From positions 124,001 to 188,000 of the forward strand of contig NZ_BOOQ01000030.1 of assembly GCF_016863315.1 (NCBI RefSeq): a stretch of DNA of 64,000 bases. The letters are read 5' to 3'. Of the stretch, positions 9,048 through 16,618 are shown one piece after another (the stretch's first letter is position 1; each line of letters starts with the position of its first letter). This stretch comes from Planotetraspora silvatica. Lineage in GTDB: Bacteria > Actinomycetota > Actinomycetes > Streptosporangiales > Streptosporangiaceae. Both the position numbers and the translations under genes were made by a program. The notes under the pieces were generated by a model. That model did no database searches, was not told the DNA's origin, and saw nothing but the letters and a program-made list of their open reading frames with translations.

Positions 9048-9117
9048 CGTGTCTCACGATCGGCGTGCCGCCGCCCTCACCTGCCGGGCCGCACGTCCCG
9101 CCGATCGTGTCGTCCGC

Positions 9118-11718
9118 CTACAGGGTGGCGCACTGTCCCGCCTTCGGGCCGGACACGGTGTTGGGCGTGCCGCCGTTGCTCGGTGCCGGGGAGTTCCCGG
9201 TACACGACAGCGGCCCGCCGACGTGGTTGCCGGCGACGATCGGCGCCGCCTGCACATTGTTGTTCTGCAGGACGAGCGGGCCGCTCACCGTCGCGCCGTC
9301 GATCGTCACCTGACCCGTGGTGCCGGTGACCGTCACCGGGCCCTTGACCGTGGCCGGTGCGCAGTCCCCGTTCCCGTTGCCGATCCAGACCCGAACCCCG
9401 CCGGTCAGGGCGGCGGGTCCGGACACCGTGGTGTCGCACAGCAGGACGTCGACCGCACCGGACGCTGACAGCGGTCCGCGCACCTGGGAACCGGACGCGT
9501 ACAGCCCGGCGCCGGTCCGCACGGTCACGGGTCCGTTGACCGTCGCGCCGTCCAGGCACGTGACACCGGAGGAGACGGTCAGCGGACCGGAGTGGGTCCC
9601 GGTGACCGTGGTCGTGCACGCGGGGACGCCGGTCGCCCTGACGGTGAAGCCGGCGACCACGCTGGCGGTGGCGCCGGACACGGTCACCTTCGCCTCGTAG
9701 AGACCGGATCCGGCGTACGTGTGATCGCCGCTGATCGTGTAGAGGCCGTTGACGATCTGGTTGGTGGCCTCTCTGCCGCTCAGCGTGCCCGCCGAGGTGG
9801 TGCCGTCGCCCCATTCGATCGTGGCGGACAGGGCGCCGAGCGTCTTGCCGGGAGCGGCCAGGGTCGCCAGCGGCCCGGTGATCGCGTTCCGGTCGCTCAG
9901 CGACTGTTCGCCGGCGACCAGATCGAGACCCCAGGGCACGTTGGGCGAGGCGTAGAAGTTCTGGTTCCGCGCCTGCCAGCGTCCGCCCTGCGCGGCGTCA
10001 CGGACCTTGAAGGAGGCCAGGGTGCGGTCGGGGTGATCCGGCCCCGCCTTCGGCGACCACCCGATCTCCGCGATGGCGGTGAGCCGGGGGAAGGCCATGA
10101 ACTCGATCTGGGCGAGGTTCTTGACCGTCTCCGTCCACAGTGGCGCCTCGACGCCGATGATGTCGGCGTCGGTGACCGCGGGCAACGTGTTGCCGGACAC
10201 CGTGCGCGCCGGGATGAGCGTGCTCGGCTCCCAGTTGTAGAAGACGTCGTTGTCGCAGGTGCAGGCCCAGGTGGTCCCGATCGGCGTGCTCGAGTTGTAC
10301 TTCATGTCGAGGTAGGTCTTGTTGGCGGGGGACATGACGATCTTCATGCCCTTCTGCACCGCGACCCGCCCCGAGTCGCCGCCCGACCCGTTGGGAGAGG
10401 TGCCCCAGTACTGCACGACACCCTGCGGCATCTCCGGGTCGGACCCGAAGGGCGCCTCGCCGATCTCGTTCCAGCCCATCGCGATCTTGCCCTGGGCCTT
10501 CACGATCTTGGACTCGCGGGTGATGAAGGACTGGTACGCGCTGGCGGGCAGGAGTGCCGTCGAGACCTCGTCACCACCCATGTGGAAGTACGGCCCTGGA
10601 GTCAGAGCGGACAACTGCTCGATGATGTCCGTGGTGATCTGCCAGGTCAACGGGCTGTCCGGGCAGAGCGCGCTGTAGTTCACCGCGTTGCTGAGGTTCC
10701 ACACCGGCGGCTTCTTGTTGCTGCAGTTGATGCTCGGGTCGTAGATCGAGCCGCCCTTGTACGCCTGCGCCTCGGCGGAGGCGTACGACATGATGATCGA
10801 GTTGTTGTGCCCTGGGCTGTCGATCTCCGGCACCACCGTGACGAAACGCGACGCGGCGTAGTTGACGACGTCGACGTAGTCCGCCTGGGTCCAGAAGCCG
10901 CCCGGGTCAGCGTTGGTGGTTCCGTCGGACGCCCTGCTCGTGCCGCCGGAGTACTGGCTGCCGATGTCGGTGAGCTCGGGACGGCCGTTGATGGCGATCC
11001 GGAAGCCCTGGTCATCGCTGAGATGCAGGTGCAGCGTATTCACCTTGTACGCCGTGATCTCGTCGATGTAGCTCTTGACCACGGAGACCGGCTCGAAGTG
11101 CCGGCCGATGTCGAGCATCGCGCCGCGGTAGTCGTAGCGGGGATAGTCGGAGATCTGAACCCCGGGGACGGCCCACGTGGCCGGCTGCGGCGTCTTGCTC
11201 TCGACCCAGACGGGGAACAACTGCCGGAGCGTCTGCACACCGTTGAACAGGCCGTGCCCATTGGCTGCGGTGATCTTGATTCCGCTGTGCGTGACGTCCA
11301 GCTTGTAGCCCTCGGCGGCGGGGACGCCCGGGTCGCCCAAGGCCAGGGAGATGTCGCCGGTCGCGGCGGAGCCCTGCGAGACCGGCAGCGCGTAGCCCGT
11401 GGAGGGGCGCAGGACGGCTGCCAGTTGGTCGGCGATCCCGACGGCGGAGGGGTCGTCCACCACGATGCGGGCACCGGAGCCGAGAGTGAAGTCGTCCCCG
11501 GCCGTGGTGCTCATCGAAACCGGGAGAGGAACGATCTGGGGTGATGCCGGCGCCGTCGACGCCGTGCCGGCCTGTGCGGCGTTCGCCGTGACACCGGTGA
11601 AGGTTGTGGCGAGGAGCGCACCGATTGTCAAAGCAGAGAGCGCGCGGGCCCGAGGCCGCCGACTTCCGCCACGGCCCCTTCTCTGCTCGCGCTTCGCCGA
11701 TAGGAACGAGATCTTCAC
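9118..11718 (-). CDS. Secreted beta-N-acetylhexosaminidase, family GH20
   Basis: 866 residues from a GTG at 11718, chosen for AAGGAG just upstream and because the peptide then starts with an Arg-rich n-region and a hydrophobic core (TIGALLATTF) ending near ANAAQA, a Sec signal peptide. About residues 60-190 are the GH20b accessory domain; the catalytic barrel begins at YDYRGAMLDIGR and carries the Asp-Glu pair in HMGGDEV (Asp383-Glu384) used for substrate-assisted catalysis. After the barrel comes a PKD-like segment (EWGDGTTSAG) and a tail of roughly 140 residues with repeating xVxGPLxVxG units, probably a beta-helix or wall/chitin-contact region. It releases GlcNAc from chitin oligomers or peptidoglycan fragments outside the cell. 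Three dre-like sites upstream suggest control by a DasR-type repressor. Confidence 0.93.
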   Translation of the reverse strand: MKISFLSAKREQRRGRGGSRRPRARALSALTIGALLATTFTGVTANAAQAGTASTAPASPQIVPLPVSMSTTAGDDFTLGSGARIVVDDPSAVGIADQLAAVLRPSTGYALPVSQGSAATGDISLALGDPGVPAAEGYKLDVTHSGIKITAANGHGLFNGVQTLRQLFPVWVESKTPQPATWAVPGVQISDYPRYDYRGAMLDIGRHFEPVSVVKSYIDEITAYKVNTLHLHLSDDQGFRIAINGRPELTDIGSQYSGGTSRASDGTTNADPGGFWTQADYVDVVNYAASRFVTVVPEIDSPGHNNSIIMSYASAEAQAYKGGSIYDPSINCSNKKPPVWNLSNAVNYSALCPDSPLTWQITTDIIEQLSALTPGPYFHMGGDEVSTALLPASAYQSFITRESKIVKAQGKIAMGWNEIGEAPFGSDPEMPQGVVQYWGTSPNGSGGDSGRVAVQKGMKIVMSPANKTYLDMKYNSSTPIGTTWACTCDNDVFYNWEPSTLIPARTVSGNTLPAVTDADIIGVEAPLWTETVKNLAQIEFMAFPRLTAIAEIGWSPKAGPDHPDRTLASFKVRDAAQGGRWQARNQNFYASPNVPWGLDLVAGEQSLSDRNAITGPLATLAAPGKTLGALSATIEWGDGTTSAGTLSGREATNQIVNGLYTISGDHTYAGSGLYEAKVTVSGATASVVAGFTVRATGVPACTTTVTGTHSGPLTVSSGVTCLDGATVNGPVTVRTGAGLYASGSQVRGPLSASGAVDVLLCDTTVSGPAALTGGVRVWIGNGNGDCAPATVKGPVTVTGTTGQVTIDGATVSGPLVLQNNNVQAAPIVAGNHVGGPLSCTGNSPAPSNGGTPNTVSGPKAGQCATL

Positions 11719-11921
11719 GTCACTCCTTAAATCGGGGTACCGCATACCTCCAGCACGGGCCGCGTCCGGGCATTGGTTGGACATGTCCGGCGACCCGTTC
11801 GGCGCTGCAGCGTCCGTGCAGCTTCCTGATGTGGTGGTGGGGAGTTCACGCGGCCAGGAGACCGACCATCCCGGCGATCTTCTTGCTCATCTCGATTACC
11901 GCCTTGCTCTTGGGGGGTGGC

Positions 11922-11933
11922 TGGTCTATACCG
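11922..11933. promoter_or_regulatory. dre-like site 1 (DasR-type operator)
   Basis: TGGTCTATACCG. The core GGTCTATACC closely resembles the palindromic dre element (TGGTCTAGACCA) bound by the GlcNAc-responsive GntR regulator DasR in streptomycetes. It lies about 200 bp upstream of the hexosaminidase GTG, in the 432-bp gap between that gene and mdcH. Confidence 0.65.
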
Positions 11934-12009
11934 GTTGGCGGCCTTGGGCGGCGGATAGATCCCTTATGTAGGGGTCTAAGGCTGTCAGGGTAAACAGAAG
12001 GCAAAGTTT

Positions 12010-12021
12010 TGGTCTATACCG
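12010..12021. promoter_or_regulatory. dre-like site 2 (DasR-type operator)
   Basis: An identical 12-mer, TGGTCTATACCG, 88 bp from site 1. It is preceded by the AT-rich GCAAAGTTT, a plausible part of the hexosaminidase promoter. Exact repetition of the 12-mer in a 70% GC sequence is very unlikely by chance. Confidence 0.65.
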
Positions 12022-12063
12022 CCATGTATCGGATTCGCAACAACGATGGCCGTTGCGGCAGCC

Positions 12064-12073
12064 GGTCTATACC
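12064..12073. promoter_or_regulatory. dre-like site 3 (DasR-type operator)
   Basis: A third GGTCTATACC, 54 bp from site 2 and 78 bp before the mdcH stop codon. With the other two it forms a three-site array upstream of the GH20 gene. The rest of the 11719-12150 gap shows no gene; a looser GGGGTCTAAGG at about 11974 may be a degenerate half site. Confidence 0.6.
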
Positions 12074-12150
12074 GGGAAGGCGAATCGCTCTCGGAGCGTC
12101 ATGAGCGGATCAGGGACGAGGGCGTTCCCTACCCGGGCCTGCCCCGGGGA

Positions 12151-13116
12151 TCACGTACCCGCGTCCAGCGCTCCTGCCGCCGGGCTCGGCGGGCGTGTCC
12201 GCACTCGGCGGGTGATTTCCGCGGTGTCGGCGATGCCGGTCTCGGCCAGGGCGATGACGCGGGCGTGCGGGTGAGCGGCACCGGCCATCCGGGCGAGTAC
12301 GTGTCCCGGGGGTGTCTGGATGAACAGGGCCGTGCCGAGCTCGCCGAGGATGGCGGTGGCGTCGCGCCATTTCACCGTCGTGGCGATGCCGAGGGCGAGG
12401 TCGTCGAGGACGGCGCCGGCGTCGTCGAGGAGGCGGCCGGTGGAGTCGCTGACATAGGGGACGGTCAGGCGACGGCGGGGGACCGCGCCGAGGTGGTCCG
12501 CCATGGCGCCGGCGACGCCGTCGAGCAACGGGCAGTGTGAGGGGACGCCGATGTCCAGGCGCTGCACACGCCGGGCGCCGGCGTGCGCGGCCGTCGTGGT
12601 CAGGCGCTCCAGGGCCAGGGTGCTGCCCGCGACCACGATCTGCTCGTCGGTGTCGACGACCGCCACGTAGGCCGGGTCGTCCCCGGTGCTGATCGATTCG
12701 ACCATGCGCCGGACGTGGGACACGCTCAGCCCGAGGACGGCGGCCATGCCGTAACCGGAAGGGTAGGCGTCACGCATCAGTTCGCCGCGGTGGCGCACGG
12801 CCACGAGGGCTTCCGCGAAGGTGAGGACCCCGGCGGCGACGGCGGCGGGGAACGCTCCGATGGAGTGCCCGGCCACGGCGTCGGGAGTCACGCCCTCGTC
12901 GGCGAGGGCCCTGGTCGCGGCGACTCCGGCGACGCAGAGCGCGACTTGCGTGGTGACGGTCGATTCCAGCGCCTGAGCCGTGTCCTGCCGGGACGAGCCG
13001 GGCAGGATCCGCTCGGCCTCGGTGAGGGTCGCGGCGACGGCCGCGTGATCGGGGAGGTCGTGGAGCATCCCGGGTCGCTGGGTGCCCTGGCCGGGATAGA
13101 GGAAGGCGACTCTCAC
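12151..13116 (-). CDS. mdcH: Malonate decarboxylase subunit MdcH: malonyl-CoA:ACP transacylase
   Basis: 321 residues from a GTG at 13116 that overlaps the mdcG stop as GTGA. It shows the FabD/MdcH signatures: PGQGTQRPGM at the N-terminus and the acyl-serine elbow GHSIGA. MdcH transfers malonyl from CoA onto the malonate decarboxylase acyl carrier protein, priming the enzyme, which then cycles acetyl/malonyl thioesters. It is the last gene of the operon, as in Klebsiella. A longer in-frame extension 5' of the GTG is Arg/Pro-rich and overlaps mdcG, so I reject it. Confidence 0.9.
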   Translation of the reverse strand: MRVAFLYPGQGTQRPGMLHDLPDHAAVAATLTEAERILPGSSRQDTAQALESTVTTQVALCVAGVAATRALADEGVTPDAVAGHSIGAFPAAVAAGVLTFAEALVAVRHRGELMRDAYPSGYGMAAVLGLSVSHVRRMVESISTGDDPAYVAVVDTDEQIVVAGSTLALERLTTTAAHAGARRVQRLDIGVPSHCPLLDGVAGAMADHLGAVPRRRLTVPYVSDSTGRLLDDAGAVLDDLALGIATTVKWRDATAILGELGTALFIQTPPGHVLARMAGAAHPHARVIALAETGIADTAEITRRVRTRPPSPAAGALDAGT

Positions 13117-13727
13117 GCGAGGACCCACGGGTCGTCCACCAGCTCGGGGCCGTGGCCGGTGCGGGCCAGGACGGGACCGCCGGTACGGGCCCATTCGATG
13201 AGGCTTACCCCGCCACACGGGGTCTCCAGCTGGCAGTCGACCGTACCGGCGAGAGCGGCGAAGGCGTCCACCAACCGGGCGGCCACGCTCGGCTCCAGCC
13301 TGCGCGGTGTCCGGATCAGCAGGTCCAGATCGCTTCCAGGGTGAGTGGCGGCCTGGCCGGTGGCGAGTTCGAAGCCGACGCTGCCGACCGGACCCCAGAC
13401 GGTGTCACCGCCCAGCTCGGCGGTCAGCCGCAGGGCGACGGAGGACAGGGTGACGGCCAGCCTGGGGAGGCGGGGGCGCAGCCGGTTCAGTTCCTCTGGC
13501 GGCACGCGGCGGGTCACCGCGCCGGCGGGGACGAGGACGGCATGGCGTTGCCATCGCTGAGATCCGCGCAGGCCGACGGGGATCAGGCCGGGCGGGTGTG
13601 GAGCCCGCCGTACGACGCCCCAGGGGCAGGCGGCGAGCGATGCGGAGGCCCAGCCGGGGAGCGCGACGGCGAGTGCCGCGCTCCCGGTGAGTCGCAGCAG
13701 GTCGTGTGGGCGCGGGGTCAGTGCCAT
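13113..13727 (-). CDS. mdcG: Holo-ACP synthase MdcG (phosphoribosyl-dephospho-CoA transferase)
   Basis: 204 residues from the ATG at 13727, which overlaps the end of mdcE by 10 bp. The nucleotidyltransferase-like motif GSDLDLLI is visible, followed by acidic and aromatic residues typical of MdcG/CitX-type proteins. It attaches 2'-(5''-triphosphoribosyl)-3'-dephospho-CoA to the serine of the MdcC carrier protein. Its position between mdcE and mdcH matches the Klebsiella order except that mdcF is missing. The family is divergent in sequence, so context carries much of the call. Confidence 0.85.
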   Translation of the reverse strand: MALTPRPHDLLRLTGSAALAVALPGWASASLAACPWGVVRRAPHPPGLIPVGLRGSQRWQRHAVLVPAGAVTRRVPPEELNRLRPRLPRLAVTLSSVALRLTAELGGDTVWGPVGSVGFELATGQAATHPGSDLDLLIRTPRRLEPSVAARLVDAFAALAGTVDCQLETPCGGVSLIEWARTGGPVLARTGHGPELVDDPWVLA

Positions 13728-14524
13728 TGGGCGGCGAGCGCCTCGCGGATGCGACGGGAGGCCGCCCGGGTCACCCGGGCGCCGGGTGAGGTGAGACGGT
13801 TGCTCAGGTCGCGGGGGCCGCGGCGGGCCCGTTCGACGGCGGCGGTGAGCGCGTCCTTCGCCGTCCGCACGTCTGTCTCGGTCGGGTCGTCGGCGTCCTC
13901 CACGTCCAGGAGTTCGTCGCACAGGCCGAGCTTCGCCCAGTCGGCGACCTCATAGGACAGCGGGGGGATGCGGGCGGCCAGCTCGTCGAGCTCGTCGGAG
14001 GTCCGGCGGGTCACCCTCGCCGCGGCCTCCTTGTGCATGGCGTGGATCACGACGCCGGGGTCGTCGAGCGCCAGGATCTGGTTCGCCTGATAACCGTGGG
14101 CGAGCAGGCCACCGGACAGCGCCGTCCCGACGATGAGTGTGATCACGGGGTGTCCGGCCGCACGGGCGGATGCGTAGGCGTCCACGGCGGCGGCGAGCGC
14201 ATGGTGGATGCCGAGCAGCTCTTCGACGCGTCCGTAGGCCTGGCTCGGGAGGTCGACGACGGCGACGATCGGGCGGCGGCGGTCCTCGGCCCGATGCGCG
14301 TCCTCGGTGACCGCGCCGGTCACCGTCTCGGCGAGGGCGAGCCCTTCGCGGAGGCCGACCTCGCCCTTCCGGGCTCGGCGGTAGGGGCTTCGCGGGTCCG
14401 GCACGACGGCGATAAGGCGGGCGGTGTCGGCGCCCAGCGCGGCGTCCGCTGTGATCACGGAGGGGACCACATGGGTCACGTCGCCGTCGGCGAGTGCCCG
14501 AGTCCAGCTCTGACCGCGGCTCAT
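13718..14524 (-). CDS. mdcE: Malonate decarboxylase gamma subunit MdcE
   Basis: 268 residues. The start overlaps the mdcD stop as ATGA. It belongs to the carboxyltransferase-like crotonase superfamily; visible stretches include VDLPSQAYGR, GHPVITLIVGTALSGG and the dinucleotide-like glycine-rich turn. With MdcD it forms the malonyl-S-ACP decarboxylase that releases CO2 and leaves acetyl-S-ACP. The subunit is cytoplasmic; unlike the sodium-pumping malonate decarboxylases, this set has no membrane or biotin subunit. Confidence 0.92.
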   Translation of the reverse strand: MSRGQSWTRALADGDVTHVVPSVITADAALGADTARLIAVVPDPRSPYRRARKGEVGLREGLALAETVTGAVTEDAHRAEDRRRPIVAVVDLPSQAYGRVEELLGIHHALAAAVDAYASARAAGHPVITLIVGTALSGGLLAHGYQANQILALDDPGVVIHAMHKEAAARVTRRTSDELDELAARIPPLSYEVADWAKLGLCDELLDVEDADDPTETDVRTAKDALTAAVERARRGPRDLSNRLTSPGARVTRAASRRIREALAAQWH

Positions 14525-15420
14525 GGCCGGTCTCCCTCCCGGGGTACGGCGTGCGCCCACACGGCCGCGAGGTCCGCCGGCGCCGGCGGGTCGGTCGGGT
14601 CGACGGCTTCGAGGCGCGCTCGCAGCTCGCCGATCCGCCGGGAGCGGTGTTCGCCCGGGACCCCGCGTTCCATGGCCTCGATCACGGCGGATCGCATGGC
14701 GGTGACGTCGTCGAGGACCAGCACGTCCGCCAGGCCGGTCCTGGTGCGTTGCGCGCCGCCGTCGATCGACCAGATCAGTGTGTGGTCGGAGGCGTCGAAC
14801 TCGGCGACGCCGGCCTCGGACTCGATCACCTGGGGACCGTCCAGCCCGAGACGGCCCTCCGCTGTGATGATCAACGTGCTGCACAGTCCGGCGGCGATGC
14901 TCATGCCGCCGAAACAGCCCAGCGTCCCGGCGATGACGCCGATGACGGGCTGAAGGGCGCGCAGTTCCAGCAACGCGGAGCACACCTCCGCGACCGTGGC
15001 CAAGCCCAGGTTGGCCTCCTGAAGGCGTACGCCTCCGGTCTCCAGGAGCAGGACCGCGACGGTCGGGGTGCCGTCGCGGCTGTCCCGGGCGGCCAGAGAA
15101 AGCGCGGCGGCGATCTTCACACCGGAGACCTCACCGATGCCGCCGCCCTGAAACGCCTGTTCGATGGCGATCACGACCGCGGGCCGTCCGTCGAGCCTTC
15201 CCTTGACGACGATGACGCCGTCGTCGGACTGCGGGACCACGCCCTGGGGTTCCAGCCAGGGCGACTCGATGCGGTCGAAGGGGCCGCACAGCTCGCGGGC
15301 GGTGCCGTCGTCGAGCAGCGCCGTGGCGCGCGCCCGGGCGTCCAGTTCGATGAAGCCGGTGCGGGCGAGTATCGCGGTCCAGTCCGTGGGCCCGTCCGCC
15401 GCCGGTGGAGGGGACGTCAT
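14521..15420 (-). CDS. mdcD: Malonate decarboxylase beta subunit MdcD
   Basis: 299 residues from the ATG at 15420 that overlaps the mdcC stop (ATGA). The acyl-CoA carboxyltransferase-type core is clear: GVKIAAALSLAARDS, VLLLETGGVRLQEANLG, GVIAGTLGCFGGMS and LGLDGPQVIE. These build the oxyanion loops that hold the malonyl thioester. It acts with MdcE as the decarboxylase. The frame is open upstream for another 500 bp, but that extension is the shadow of mdcC and mdcB. Confidence 0.93.
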   Translation of the reverse strand: MTSPPPAADGPTDWTAILARTGFIELDARARATALLDDGTARELCGPFDRIESPWLEPQGVVPQSDDGVIVVKGRLDGRPAVVIAIEQAFQGGGIGEVSGVKIAAALSLAARDSRDGTPTVAVLLLETGGVRLQEANLGLATVAEVCSALLELRALQPVIGVIAGTLGCFGGMSIAAGLCSTLIITAEGRLGLDGPQVIESEAGVAEFDASDHTLIWSIDGGAQRTRTGLADVLVLDDVTAMRSAVIEAMERGVPGEHRSRRIGELRARLEAVDPTDPPAPADLAAVWAHAVPREGDRP

Positions 15421-15710
15421 CGTCTGCTCTCCTCGACGGCCTGCCGCAGGCGCAGGGTGACCACGCCGGGAGTGGCACCGAAGTCGTTGAGCTCGAAGGC
15501 GGCGGCGACACGGTGCCGGGCGAAGAACCGCTCCAGCACGGTTCGCCACACCGTGTCGAACCCGTCGACGCTGGTGCGTACACGTACTCGCGCGGTGCCG
15601 GGCGGCTCCGGCGTCATCAGGATCTCCAGGTCTCCTGAGCCGACCACCCCGACGTGCGCCCGTCGGGGAGGCGGCCGGTCGGCCGGGAACTCGAAGTTCA
15701 GCGTCTGCAC
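15417..15710 (-). CDS. mdcC: Malonate decarboxylase acyl carrier protein MdcC (delta subunit)
   Basis: 97 residues from a GTG at 15710, a gene easily missed because the open frame runs far upstream. The prosthetic-group site is visible in VGVVGSGDLEI, with Ser25, the same number as the modified serine I recall for Klebsiella MdcC. The tail contains ELNDFGATPGVVTLR, which carries the typical carrier-protein DFGATP segment. It holds the acyl group as a thioester on the phosphoribosyl-dephospho-CoA arm. It overlaps mdcB by 13 bp and mdcD by 4 bp, so translation is almost certainly coupled. Confidence 0.92.
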   Translation of the reverse strand: MQTLNFEFPADRPPPRRAHVGVVGSGDLEILMTPEPPGTARVRVRTSVDGFDTVWRTVLERFFARHRVAAAFELNDFGATPGVVTLRLRQAVEESRR

Positions 15711-16618
15711 GCGACCATCCCCCGTTCGGCCTCGGTGAGATGCTCCGGCCACGGCACCATGTCGAGGAAGAGCGCGGCGGCCAGCAGGTCGCCGCTCCCA
15801 CCCGGCGAGAGCCGGTGTGCCCGGAGCCGCTCGTCCAACTCCATGAGAGCGGCCCGGCCGGATTCCGTTCCCGCGCCTCCCTCGCCCAGGACGCGCGCGG
15901 CGCCGCGCTGGACGACGCGCAGCCCCCCGAGACCGCCACGATGCAGGACGCAGGTGTCGTCCAGGAGGCTCATCACCTCCAGCAGCGCGTCCAAGCGGGC
16001 CAGGTCCTCGGCGAGCCCGGCCGCTCTGGCCCGGCGCAGCCGCGGCAAGGCGACCCCGATGACGTGGGGGAAGGCGGCCTCGGCCTCGCCCCGAGCGCCG
16101 CACCCCCCGTATCGCCGCCGCACCCGCTCGCCATGGGAGACGGTCCGCGCCGGGCCGTGCCGATCGGGGAGGGCGGCCAGGCGGGCCGCGCGACAGGCCG
16201 CCTCCCGCTCGTCGCGGGAGCCGCCGGCGGCGGCGACCAGCAGTCCGAGCGCCCACAGCGCCCCGCGGTGCGTGTTCACCCCCCGAGTGACCCGCAGCAT
16301 GACCTGGTCGCCCGTACGGCCGAGCCGGCCCAGCTCTTCGCGGAGCCCGACCCCGATGGCCGTTCGACTCGCCGCGTCCGCGGCGGATCTGAAGACGGGG
16401 CGCAGCGCCTCGGCGGAGGCGAGCAGGAGCGGCAGATCCATGTCGTCGTGCGCGCCGCCGCCGCGGTGGTCGACCAGGCCGGGCTTGGGACCCAGCCGGG
16501 CCTCCTCATGGAGCGCCCTGACCGCGAGATCGGCGAGCAGAGTCGCGGACGGCGCCCGCGCGTCACCGCCGGCGATCACCGGCGGATCACCAGGTCCGGA
16601 ACTGGGCGGGTGGGTCAT
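15698..16618 (-). CDS. mdcB: Triphosphoribosyl-dephospho-CoA synthase MdcB
   Basis: 306 residues of the CitG/MdcB family. Diagnostic stretches: LGPKPGLVDHRGGGAHDDMD near residues 42-61, GVNTHRGALWALG, DDTCVLHRGG and the C-terminal LSPGGSGDLLAA. It makes the prosthetic-group precursor from ATP and dephospho-CoA, which MdcG then attaches to MdcC. The gene starts inside the end of mdcA (32-bp overlap) and runs into mdcC. Confidence 0.93.
   Translation of the reverse strand: MTHPPSSGPGDPPVIAGGDARAPSATLLADLAVRALHEEARLGPKPGLVDHRGGGAHDDMDLPLLLASAEALRPVFRSAADAASRTAIGVGLREELGRLGRTGDQVMLRVTRGVNTHRGALWALGLLVAAAGGSRDEREAACRAARLAALPDRHGPARTVSHGERVRRRYGGCGARGEAEAAFPHVIGVALPRLRRARAAGLAEDLARLDALLEVMSLLDDTCVLHRGGLGGLRVVQRGAARVLGEGGAGTESGRAALMELDERLRAHRLSPGGSGDLLAAALFLDMVPWPEHLTEAERGMVACRR

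Larger units (their letters stand above)
8437..9117. other. Intergenic region of 681 bp
   Basis: No convincing gene. The minus strand holds a 66-codon ORF (8669-8866, start GTG-ACG-CGA-ATG context) whose product would be low in complexity and matches nothing I know, so I do not call it. The stretch around 8920-8950 is markedly AT-richer than its surroundings and carries repeated ATCACGC/GCGTGAT elements, listed separately. That is where I would place the promoter of the monooxygenase operon, giving a long leader of about 450 bp. The far end carries the hexosaminidase terminator. Confidence 0.5.

Noticed and set aside
14525-16256. Long N-terminal extensions of mdcC, mdcD and mdcE
   Set aside because: The extensions are Arg/Pro/Gly-rich shadows of neighbouring genes; starts that overlap the previous stop codon give family-length proteins.
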